In this document: in pieces, positions 8,009 through 15,115 of the stretch
How the letters are laid out: each line of letters begins with the position of its first letter
Numbering within the stretch: the first letter of the stretch is position 1
Source of the DNA: Verrucomicrobiota bacterium
GTDB taxonomy: Bacteria > Verrucomicrobiota > Verrucomicrobiia > Opitutales > Opitutaceae
DNA length: 31,140 nucleotides
Direction of reading: 5' to 3'
Assembly (NCBI GenBank): GCA_030916665.1
Contig: JAUPWC010000099.1
Span: 1-31,140 of the forward strand
Program-made: the position numbers and the translations under genes
The notes under the pieces: model-generated
The model's input: only the letters and a program-made list of their open reading frames with translations
What the model was told of the DNA's origin: nothing
Database searches by the model: none

Positions 8009-10624
8009 TCAACCCTGCGGACCCGTTGCGGGGGCCGCGGGCGCGGGCTCGCCGGCAGCCACCGGGGCCGCGGGGCCGTAGGTCTCGGTCTCGCCCGCCT
8101 CGGCGGCGCCGAGCTCGATCAGGCTGTGCAGCGACTTGAAGTGCTTCGTCCACTCGAAGTCGCCGCTGTGACCGCCGACGACCTGGTTGAAGAGCTGGCG
8201 CTTCTCCGACTTCAGCGCCTGGATGCGCTCCTCGATCGTGCCGGCGGTGACCATGCGATAGACGAAAACGGTGTTGGTCTGGCCGATGCGGTGCACGCGA
8301 TCGATGGCCTGGTCCTCCACGGCGGGATTCCACCACGGGTCGAGCAGGAACACGTAGTCCGCCGCGTGGAGCGTGATGCCGGTGCCGGCGGCCTTGAGGC
8401 TCACCAGCATCGCGGCCGCACCCTGCGCCGACTGGAAATCCTTCACGGGCTTCTGTCGGTCCACCGTCATGCCGGTGATCTCGTAGCGGGGAAGCTCCGG
8501 GTAGTGCAACTGGAGCGCCTCGCGCACGCGATCCAGCAGAGTCACGAACTGGGAGAAGATGACGACCTTGTGGCCGCTGCCGACGACTTCCTGGAGTTTC
8601 TCGACGAGCAGCTGGAGCTTGCCGCTGTCGGAGAGCGGCGAGTGCAGCCATGGCAGCAGGTCAGGGTCGCAGCAGACCTGCCGGAGGCGGGTGAGCAGCG
8701 CGAGGAAGCCGAAGGACTTCTCCCGCAGCGCGAGGCCAATGTCCTCGCCGAGACGGGCCAGGCCCTCGGAGCAGATGCGGCCATACTCGGCGCGCTGGAC
8801 CTCGGTGAGCGGGCAGAGCAGGTCCATCTCGACCTTGGGCGGCAGCTCGGTCGCGACCTCGGTCTTGGTGCGGCGCAGGATGAACGGCGCGACCTGCTGG
8901 CGCAGGCGGCGCATCGTGCCCTCGCGGTCCTGGATCAGCGCCGCCTCGAAGGCCGAACGCGAGCCCAGCAGGCCGGGCAGCAGGTAACGGAAGATGGACC
9001 AGAGATCGAGCTGGCGGTTTTCCAGCGGCGTGCCGGTCATGACCAGCCGGTGTTCGGCGCGCAGCGCGAAGCAGGCCTGCGTGACCTTGGCGTCGGGGTT
9101 CTTGATGAACTGGCCCTCGTCGAGGATGGCGTAGCCGAAGTCGGTCGTGTCGAGCAGCGCACGGTGCTTGCGCAGCTGGGTGTAGCTCGCGAGCCAGATG
9201 CAGTAGGACTTGTGGTGCTTGAAGTCGTGGCCCGACTTCAGCGTCTCCACGACGGCGTCGGGATAGAAGCGGGCGATCTCCTCGCGCCAGACCGGCACGA
9301 CGCTCGCCGGGCAGACGACGATGTGGCGGTTGCGGCCCATCGGGCGGGTGCGCAGCAGGGCGATGACCTGGGCGGTTTTGCCGAGGCCCATTTCGTCCGC
9401 CAACAGGCCGTGGCAGCCGGTCTCGCACAGGTGGTGCATCCACTCGACGCCGCGGCGCTGGTAGTTGCGCAGGTAGTCGGGGAGTTCGGGCGGCGTGGCC
9501 GGCGCGGTGAGCACCTTCTGGCGCCAAGCCTCGATCTCGGGCCCGAGGGTGACCCTGATGCGCTGGTCGTTGAAGAGGGAAAAAATCAGGTAGGGCGGCA
9601 CCTCGCCGCCGGACTGCGTTTCCTCGAGGCTGCGTTTCCAGTGCTGGAAGCTCTCCCACTTTTCGGGCGCGATGGTGACGATCCCGAGGTCGGGCAGGAG
9701 CATGGGCGTGCGGCCGTGCTTGAGGAGCGCGGCGGCCTGCTCCTCGGTGAGGAGTTTTTCGCCGGCGCGGAAAATCCAGCGGAGATTCAGCCCGCCCGCG
9801 GAGCCGGCCCGCTTGTCGGCGACGGCCTCGATCTCGATGGTGCGTGCGCCCTGCTTGATGCTCTCGACCTTGGCGTCGATCTCGATGGCGAACTGCTTTT
9901 TCCAATGCGGCAGCAGGTCGCGCAGGAAACCCGGGATGTCGGCCAGCGCGTCGAGCGCGTAGGCATGGGTCGTCTGGTTGTAGCGGAAGTGGGCCTTGCG
10001 CGCGTAGGTGGCCAGGGCGATGAGCTTGGCGCGCTCCGCGGGGCTCGGGTGGTGCGTGGTGTTGCCCAGCGCGGGGATGCGGTTCTTGCCGCTCTTCCAA
10101 TAGGCGAGAAAGACGACGCCATCGGCATTGGCCGTGAAACTCAGCAGCAGGTCGCGGGCGGGCTGGTTGGGGTCGGCCTTGGCGCCGTTGCCGTTGGCGG
10201 CCGCGGCGTGGCCGTTCGCACCGTTGGCAGTCGCGTGGCCGTTCTGGCCGTTGGCGCCCTTCACCTTGGGCGGGACCCCGGGCAGGAGCGAGGGCATCTC
10301 GTCCACCAGCAGTTCCTCGATCTCGTGCAAACCCGCCACGGCGATGGCGTTGGCCAGCACCTCGTCGGTCGAGGAGGAACGCACCTTGATGGCGTCGCCA
10401 TCCCACTCGATCACCGCGTATTCCTCCTTCTTGTCCACGCGGCGGTGGATGATCGCATCTTTGGCCCCCAGTTCCACCTCGCGGATTTCGCTGTCCCGAT
10501 ACATCGCGTGACCCCGCTCGACATGGGTGACGTCAAACTGCTCCTCCCACTCCACTTCCATACGGTCGAACCAGAAATCCAGTGATTGTGGAGTGTAGAT
10601 GCGCTTGGGTCCGTGGGATTGCAT
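8009..10624 (-). CDS. SNF2/RapA-family DEAD-like helicase
   Basis: Cytoplasmic DNA-dependent ATPase of the Swi2/Snf2 superfamily, 871 aa. An N-terminal region of about 380 residues precedes the motor and contains a low-complexity Asn/Gly/Ala linker (about 123-150). The helicase core shows motif I DEMGLGKTAQ (410-419), motif II DEGQ (502-505, where DEAQ or DEAH is usual), motif III VMTGTPLENR (528-537), motif V AGTGITLHAADY (746-757) and motif VI AIDRVHRIGQT (773-783). The C-terminus is an Ala/Pro-rich tail. Such stand-alone bacterial SNF2 proteins usually lack a known specific role; no methylase or nuclease partner is adjacent, so restriction or defence function is not indicated. ATG 10624 opens the gene, divergent from the GT4 cassette. 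Confidence 0.9.
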   Translation of the reverse strand: MQSHGPKRIYTPQSLDFWFDRMEVEWEEQFDVTHVERGHAMYRDSEIREVELGAKDAIIHRRVDKKEEYAVIEWDGDAIKVRSSSTDEVLANAIAVAGLHEIEELLVDEMPSLLPGVPPKVKGANGQNGHATANGANGHAAAANGNGAKADPNQPARDLLLSFTANADGVVFLAYWKSGKNRIPALGNTTHHPSPAERAKLIALATYARKAHFRYNQTTHAYALDALADIPGFLRDLLPHWKKQFAIEIDAKVESIKQGARTIEIEAVADKRAGSAGGLNLRWIFRAGEKLLTEEQAAALLKHGRTPMLLPDLGIVTIAPEKWESFQHWKRSLEETQSGGEVPPYLIFSLFNDQRIRVTLGPEIEAWRQKVLTAPATPPELPDYLRNYQRRGVEWMHHLCETGCHGLLADEMGLGKTAQVIALLRTRPMGRNRHIVVCPASVVPVWREEIARFYPDAVVETLKSGHDFKHHKSYCIWLASYTQLRKHRALLDTTDFGYAILDEGQFIKNPDAKVTQACFALRAEHRLVMTGTPLENRQLDLWSIFRYLLPGLLGSRSAFEAALIQDREGTMRRLRQQVAPFILRRTKTEVATELPPKVEMDLLCPLTEVQRAEYGRICSEGLARLGEDIGLALREKSFGFLALLTRLRQVCCDPDLLPWLHSPLSDSGKLQLLVEKLQEVVGSGHKVVIFSQFVTLLDRVREALQLHYPELPRYEITGMTVDRQKPVKDFQSAQGAAAMLVSLKAAGTGITLHAADYVFLLDPWWNPAVEDQAIDRVHRIGQTNTVFVYRMVTAGTIEERIQALKSEKRQLFNQVVGGHSGDFEWTKHFKSLHSLIELGAAEAGETETYGPAAPVAAGEPAPAAPATGPQG

Positions 10625-10712
10625 CAGACTAAAAGGGGGACGTTAGAAACTCTGGAGCGGGCGCGGCAATAACTATTTGGCCAATTTTCCCGCCGGATCT
10701 TTCTACCCTGGG

Positions 10713-10751
10713 TTTAACCGGATCGTCACCCGGCCGGCACCGGTTCTTCAC
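10713..10751 (+). promoter_or_regulatory. PHO-box-like array upstream of the glycolipid cassette
   Basis: Four hexamers start exactly 11 nt apart: TTTAAC (10713), CGTCAC (10724), CGGCAC (10735) and CTTCAC (10746). CGTCAC is identical to the porin-array repeat. The array ends 63 nt before the TTG start of the GT4 gene. Confidence 0.65.
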
Positions 10752-10761
10752 ATGGCAAGTC

Positions 10762-10767
10762 CATGAT
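10762..10767 (+). promoter_or_regulatory. Candidate -10 element of the glycolipid cassette promoter
   Basis: CATGAT lies exactly 10 nt after the last 11-bp repeat, the same spacing seen at the porin-pstS promoter. It matches TATAAT at four of six positions. Transcription would start about 40 nt before the GT4 start codon. Confidence 0.45.
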
Positions 10768-10814
10768 GCAGAGGCTCGACGGCCGGCCGGTCGCCGCCGA
10801 CCGGGCCCCCCTCC

Positions 10815-12062
10815 TTGAACCTTGTCCTCGAAACCGAAACTAACGCTCCCGAAATCAACGTCGTCGCCATGACGCTCGGCCGCCTTGTGGACGGCCTCGC
10901 CGCACGCGGCCACCGGATCACGATCATCCGGCCGCGGCAACGGCACGAATCTCCCCGCTTCAGTGTAACGCAGCGCCTCGCGTGCCGGCAGGTCCGCCTA
11001 CCCGGGGTGCCGATCCCGGGTTACCCGCAGCTCCGTCTCGGTCTGCCCGCCGGCCAGCGGCTCCGCCAGCAATGGACCCTCAACCGGCCCGACCTCGTCC
11101 ACGTCGCCACCGAGGGTCCGCTCGGCGCCTCGGCCATCACGACGGCGCGGCGGCTCGGCATTCCCGTCACCTCGAGCTTCCACACCAACTTCGACCAATA
11201 CACGCGCGACTACCGCATCGGCTGGATGAAGCCCGTCGTGGCCGCCTGGCTGCGCCACGTCCACAACCGCACGCTCCGCACCTTCGCGCCGACGCGTGAC
11301 CTGCTGGCGCGGCTGGAGACCGAGGGCTACCAGAACCTCCGCCTGCTTTCCCGCGGGGTGGATTCCACGCTGTTCAATCCCGGCCGGCGCGACGCCTCGC
11401 TGCGCGCCTCGTGGGGCGTGGGACCGGACGACCCGGTCGTGCTCCACGTCGGCCGCATCGCCGCGGAGAAGAACTATCCCCTGCTCTTCCGCGCCTTCGA
11501 TGCCATCAAGGCGGTCCAGCCGCGCGCCCGCCTCGTGCTCGTGGGCGACGGTCCGCTGCTGGCCGCCTACCAACGTCAACGGCCCGACGTGATGTTCACC
11601 GGTTTCTACACCGGCGCCAATCTCGCGCGCCACTACGCCTCGGGCGACATCTACCTCCACACGAGCAACACCGAGACGTTTGGCAACGTGGTCACCGAGG
11701 CGCTGGGCAGCGGCCTCGCCGTGGCGGCCTTCGACTACGCCGCCGCGCACGAGTTCATCCGCCACGGGGAGAACGGCCTGACCGCACCGGTGGGCGACGA
11801 GGCCGCCTTCCTCGCCAACGCCGTGCGGCTCGCGCGCGATCCCGCCCTGCGCGGGCGTCTCGCCACCCAGGGCGCCCTCACCGCACGCAGCCTGTCCTGG
11901 GACGCCATCATCGACCGTTTCCTCGCCGACCTGCAGGAGGCAGCCCGGGAATTTCACGCGACTGCTCAAGCCGACCGATCCAGTCATCCTGAGCAAAGCG
12001 AAGGATCCCGCAAAACGTCCGCACCACCCGTCGCTCTGGATTCTTCGCTGCGCTCAGAATGA
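10815..12062 (+). CDS. GT4-family glycosyltransferase (glycolipid or mannosyltransferase type)
   Basis: GT-B fold retaining glycosyltransferase, 415 aa, probably acting at the inner face of the membrane. The N-terminus (LVLETETNAPEINVVAMTL) matches the start of SqdX/PimB/Agt-like GT4 enzymes, which supports the TTG start at 10817-10815 despite the rare codon. Visible motifs are SFHTNFDQY (121-129), LHVGRIAAEKN (210-220), LVGDGPL (242-248) and the E-x7-E donor-site motif at E287 and E295. The nearby ATG at 10763 is in another frame. The last 27 or so residues (389-415) are encoded by a dispersed inverted repeat, so the tail is probably not functional. First gene of a cassette with a PlcP-like phosphoesterase and an MGDG-synthase-like enzyme. 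Sugar donor and acceptor cannot be read from sequence; diacylglycerol is the contextual guess. Confidence 0.88.
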   Translation: MNLVLETETNAPEINVVAMTLGRLVDGLAARGHRITIIRPRQRHESPRFSVTQRLACRQVRLPGVPIPGYPQLRLGLPAGQRLRQQWTLNRPDLVHVATEGPLGASAITTARRLGIPVTSSFHTNFDQYTRDYRIGWMKPVVAAWLRHVHNRTLRTFAPTRDLLARLETEGYQNLRLLSRGVDSTLFNPGRRDASLRASWGVGPDDPVVLHVGRIAAEKNYPLLFRAFDAIKAVQPRARLVLVGDGPLLAAYQRQRPDVMFTGFYTGANLARHYASGDIYLHTSNTETFGNVVTEALGSGLAVAAFDYAAAHEFIRHGENGLTAPVGDEAAFLANAVRLARDPALRGRLATQGALTARSLSWDAIIDRFLADLQEAAREFHATAQADRSSHPEQSEGSRKTSAPPVALDSSLRSE

Positions 12063-12063
12063 C
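11983..12063. repeat. Dispersed inverted repeat, family C copy 1
   Basis: Left arm GTCATCCTGAGCAAAGCG, right arm ending CGCTGCGCTCAGAATGAC, about 81 nt in all. It spans the 3' end of the GT4 gene and provides its stop codon. The second copy is at 21084-21165. Elements with these arms occur in many unrelated bacterial genomes as I recall. Confidence 0.85.
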
Positions 12064-12090
12064 AAATCAAACTTGCCTCACCACCCGCAG

Positions 12091-12939
12091 ATGAAACCGA
12101 CCCTCAACGTCCGCACCGTCATCCTCTCGGATGTCCACCTCGGCACGCCGCACTCCAAGGCCGACGAGGTCACGCACTTCCTGAAACACGTGCGGTGCGA
12201 GCGGCTGCTGCTCAACGGCGACATCATCGACGGCTGGCGCCTGCGCCGCGACGGTCGCTGGACCAAGTCCCACACGCGGTTCATCCGCCGCGTGCTCACG
12301 CTGGTGCAGAAGAAGGACACCGATGTCGTTTACCTGCGCGGCAACCACGACGACTTCCTCGCCCGTCTGCTGCCCATGCAGTTTGACCGGCTCTGCCTGA
12401 CGGAGGACTACGTTCTGGAATCCGCCTCGGGCCGCTACCTCGTGCTGCATGGCGACGTGTTTGACGGCGTGGTGAAGAACATGGTGTTCCTCGCCCACCT
12501 CGGCGACATAGGCTATGCGCTTCTCCTGCGGCTCAACCGCACCTACAACTGGTTCCGCCGGCTCCGCGGCAAGGAATACTTCTCCCTCAGCGCCGCCATC
12601 AAGGCGCGCGTGAAGCAGGCCGTGAGCTTCGTCGGCAAGTTCGAGGAGCAGGTCGCCGCCCTCGCCAAGGAGCGCGGCTGCACGGGCGTCATCTGCGGCC
12701 ACATCCACACCGCCGCCTACAAGCAGATTAACGGCGTCCACTACCTCAACTCCGGCGACTGGGTCGAATCGCTCACCGCCATCGTCGAACACCACGACGG
12801 CCGGTTCGAGCTGATTACGTTCAAGGATTTCACCCAGCAGTTCCCCATGGCCAAGGACGAGCCGACCGACGACAGCGCGGATGAAACGCTGGCTTTTCCG
12901 GGCGCGGTGCAGGCGGCGATCATGGCCACGGCCCGATGA
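12091..12939 (+). CDS. Metallophosphoesterase, PlcP/LpxH-like
   Basis: 282-aa calcineurin-like phosphoesterase with a complete dimetal site: SDVHLG (13-18, D14 and H16), NGDIIDGWR (42-50), RGNHDDF (83-89), VLHGDVFD (118-125) and CGHIHT (202-207), then NSGDW (220-224). The family includes LpxH-type UDP-diacylglucosamine hydrolases and the phospholipase C-like PlcP, which strips headgroups from phospholipids in phosphate-starved alphaproteobacteria. The GDIIDGWRL segment recalls PlcP-type members. Lying between two lipid-type glycosyltransferases and downstream of a PHO-box-like array argues for PlcP activity, giving diacylglycerol. I chose ATG 12091 over an in-frame TTG at 12073. LpxH activity in lipid A synthesis remains an alternative. 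Confidence 0.88.
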   Translation: MKPTLNVRTVILSDVHLGTPHSKADEVTHFLKHVRCERLLLNGDIIDGWRLRRDGRWTKSHTRFIRRVLTLVQKKDTDVVYLRGNHDDFLARLLPMQFDRLCLTEDYVLESASGRYLVLHGDVFDGVVKNMVFLAHLGDIGYALLLRLNRTYNWFRRLRGKEYFSLSAAIKARVKQAVSFVGKFEEQVAALAKERGCTGVICGHIHTAAYKQINGVHYLNSGDWVESLTAIVEHHDGRFELITFKDFTQQFPMAKDEPTDDSADETLAFPGAVQAAIMATAR

Positions 12940-12950
12940 GCCCTCCTATT

Positions 12951-13007
12951 GTAGCGGCGGTCTATGACCGCCGTTCTCCCAGCCCGGCGCCCATAGAGCG
13001 CCGCTAC
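12951..13007. repeat. Dispersed palindromic repeat, family B copy 2
   Basis: Arms GTAGCGGCGGTCTATGACCG and a right arm ending AGAGCGCCGCTAC pair with a few mismatches. It lies inside the cassette, between the phosphoesterase stop and the next ATG at 13022, so a transcript hairpin would form within the operon. Confidence 0.75.
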
Positions 13008-13021
13008 CGAGAATAGCCGCC

Positions 13022-14176
13022 ATGAAAAAAGTCCTCATTCTCACCGCGGGCTACGGCGAGGGCCACAACAGTGCCGCCCGCGCCCTGCAGGCCGCCTTCA
13101 ACGAGTATCCCGACGTTTCGGCGGAACTCGTCGATCTCTTCGCCCTGCGCGCGCCACGCCTCAACGAAATCAGCCGTCGCGGTTACCTGAAGCTCATCAA
13201 CACGGCCCCGACCGTGTGGAGCACCCTCTACCGCTGGCTCGATCGCTCGCCGCGCGCCCCGGCCATGTTCCGCACCCTCGCCAGCCACCGACGGCTGCTC
13301 GCTGAAATCATTCGGGCGAAAAATCCGACCGCGCTTGTGTCCACCTATCCCGTTTACGGCTGGCTGCTCAACCGCCTGCGCGCCGACGGCATGAAATTCT
13401 GTCCGCACTACACCGTCATCACCGACGCGATCACGATCAACTCGCTCTGGTATCGCACGCCCGCGGCCGCCTGGTTTGTGACCGACCACGACTCGGCGGC
13501 CTACCTCAGGCAGCAGGCCGTCCCCGCCGACCGCGTCCATGTCAGCGGCTTTCCCGTCGCCCTCGCCTTCGCCGACCGGCCGGCCCACCTCGTTCCTCCT
13601 TCTCCGGGGAGCGCTCCGCGCATTCTGTTCATGATCAATTCGGCCCGGGGGCCGGCGTTGCGGATTGTGCGCGAACTGCTGAAGCAGCCGGGCTGGCGAC
13701 TGACGATCACGGCCGGTCGCGACGAGGCGTTTCGCAACGAACTGCAGTTACTCGCGGCAGGCGCTCCCGCCCAGGCCGAGGTGCTGGGCTGGACTGATCG
13801 CATCCCCCAACTGCTCATGACGCACCATGTGGTCATCAGCAAGGCCGGCGGCGCCACGACCCAGGAGTCCATCAACGCGCTCTGCCCGATGCTCATCAGC
13901 CAGATCGTGCCCGGTCAGGAGGAGGGCAATTACGAGCTGTTGCGCCGCCACGAGGCCGGGGCGCTGGCCACCACGCCCGAGGAGATCGTCACCACGTTGC
14001 AACGCGCCTTCGCCGATGACGCCACCCTCTGGCGCCGCTGGCGCGCGAACCTCGAACGTCTGGCCCGGCCTTCGGCCGCCCGCGAGATCGCCGCGCGGGT
14101 TTTGAGTCCGGCGGCCTGCGCTTTTGCACAGCCGGCCGGCTCGCGAGCGGCAGTGGTCCAGAGCGGGTTAAGCTGA
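13022..14176 (+). CDS. MGDG-synthase-like glycosyltransferase (GT28)
   Basis: 384-aa GT-B enzyme resembling monogalactosyldiacylglycerol synthases and the processive diacylglycerol glucosyltransferases of Gram-positives. The N-terminal MGDG-synthase domain begins LILTAGYGEGHNSAARAL (5-22), the glycine-rich acceptor-side motif. The C-terminal nucleotide-sugar site includes ISKAGGATTQES (272-283) and PGQEEGNYELL (297-307). The family transfers Gal or Glc from a UDP-sugar to diacylglycerol at the cytoplasmic membrane. As third gene after a GT4 enzyme and a PlcP-like esterase it would use the diacylglycerol released by the esterase, or extend a first sugar. Start ATG follows the family B palindrome by 14 nt; no Shine-Dalgarno. 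Roughly the last 20 residues look non-conserved. Confidence 0.85.
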   Translation: MKKVLILTAGYGEGHNSAARALQAAFNEYPDVSAELVDLFALRAPRLNEISRRGYLKLINTAPTVWSTLYRWLDRSPRAPAMFRTLASHRRLLAEIIRAKNPTALVSTYPVYGWLLNRLRADGMKFCPHYTVITDAITINSLWYRTPAAAWFVTDHDSAAYLRQQAVPADRVHVSGFPVALAFADRPAHLVPPSPGSAPRILFMINSARGPALRIVRELLKQPGWRLTITAGRDEAFRNELQLLAAGAPAQAEVLGWTDRIPQLLMTHHVVISKAGGATTQESINALCPMLISQIVPGQEEGNYELLRRHEAGALATTPEEIVTTLQRAFADDATLWRRWRANLERLARPSAAREIAARVLSPAACAFAQPAGSRAAVVQSGLS

Positions 14177-14179
14177 ACC

Positions 14180-14254
14180 GTAGCCGCGTTGGAGCGCAGC
14201 AACAACGTGGCCGTTCCCTGACCACGCTTTCGCCTTCGGCTCAAGCGCGGCTAC
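14180..14254. repeat. Inverted repeat between convergent genes
   Basis: Terminal arms GTAGCCGCG (14180-14188) and CGCGGCTAC (14246-14254) flank a sequence with smaller palindromes (CGCCTTCGGCTCAAG region). It begins 3 nt after the MGDG-synthase-like stop and could serve as its 3' hairpin, though no T-run follows closely beyond ATTTTTG. Confidence 0.6.
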
Positions 14255-14295
14255 ATTTTTGTCGAAACGGCTCCAGACTCAGCAACGCAGTTTTC

Positions 14296-14353
14296 TGGTG
14301 GGCAGCCCGCTTGCGGGCGCTCTGAAAGGCGCGCGCAAGCGCGCTGCCCACCA
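14296..14353. repeat. Dispersed palindromic repeat, family A copy 2
   Basis: Arms TGGTGGGCAGCCCGCTTGCG and a right arm ending AAGCGCGCTGCCCACCA; the outer 23 nt pair with two mismatches. Lies between convergent genes, 18 nt from the stop of the TOPRIM-like gene. Confidence 0.85.
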
Positions 14354-14371
14354 TTGCCGACATCGCTCCGC

Positions 14372-15022
14372 CTAACCCGCCCTGCCCGGCAGCTGCCAGG
14401 CGCGCAGGTCGCGGGCCAGGGCGCCGAACCCGTTGGGGAAATCGTTTTCAAGCCGGCGCACGTCGCCGTGGTGACGTGACACTTCCTGCAAGGCGCGCTG
14501 TGTCTCGTGCTGGAGCGACGGGCGCTCCGTGCCATAGACGCGCCACTTGAGCTCACGACGGGTGTAGGGCTGGCGGCCGGAAATTTGCCCGTCGAGCCAG
14601 GCCTGTTCGGTCACGGAGGTGTCGTGACCACAGAGCAGCCACGCCTCGATGGCCGGCACGCACAGGCCCACGGCGCGCAGCACGCGCTCGCGACCACGGG
14701 CCGGCGGCAGGTTTTTCGTCGCCCGCCGGAAGACCGAGCGCAGCCGGCAGATCCGGCAAAGGGCGTGGTGATAGCCGGGGGCCTCGTGCTCGGACGTGTG
14801 GACCACGGAGTCGTCGGAATCGACGACCACGACGAGACCGTCGGCATCCGTGTTGAAATGCAGGTGCCGCACGATCGGCGGCAGCACCTGCTCGACCGAC
14901 GGCCAGCCGCGCGCCCGCAGCGACGCCTGCACGGTCGTGAACGGCCGGCCCAGCACGTAACCGACCAGCACCTGCAGAGCGGCCTCGTCGGCGGGTGATT
15001 CGCTGAGGATGGCGAGCTTCAT
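14372..15022 (-). CDS. Hypothetical TOPRIM-like protein (DUF4276/RloB-like by eye)
   Basis: 216 aa, not confidently recognised. The N-terminal strand with an acidic residue (LAILSESPADE, E8), and a hydrophobic strand ending in VVVVDSDDS (D68, D70, D71) resemble the Glu and DxD elements of TOPRIM metal sites. The segment VPAIEAWLL (122-130) resembles a conserved EAWL motif I recall from DUF4276/RloB-type proteins. It lies 93 nt downstream of an ATPase on the same strand. ATPase plus small TOPRIM protein pairs occur in OLD-, AbiL- and PARIS-type defence, so a nuclease effector is plausible. No signal peptide or membrane segment. Start ATG 15022 lacks a Shine-Dalgarno. Real gene: good codon structure, no competing family in other frames. 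Confidence 0.6.
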   Translation of the reverse strand: MKLAILSESPADEAALQVLVGYVLGRPFTTVQASLRARGWPSVEQVLPPIVRHLHFNTDADGLVVVVDSDDSVVHTSEHEAPGYHHALCRICRLRSVFRRATKNLPPARGRERVLRAVGLCVPAIEAWLLCGHDTSVTEQAWLDGQISGRQPYTRRELKWRVYGTERPSLQHETQRALQEVSRHHGDVRRLENDFPNGFGALARDLRAWQLPGRAG

Positions 15023-15115
15023 GGGCTGCGCAGACGCCGGAGGGTATGAGGGCCGGAGGGGGCGAGGGTGTGAGGACTAAGAGTCATCAATCTTCAGGAT
15101 TCAGGTTTCAGATCC

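Noticed and set aside
7973..10585. 870-codon open frame opposite the SNF2 gene
   Set aside because: Same kind of antisense shadow; the minus-strand frame has all helicase motifs.
8009..10624. SNF2 helicase as part of a defence system such as DISARM
   Set aside because: No methylase, nuclease or other defence partner next to it; neighbours are a ClC transporter and the divergent glycolipid cassette.
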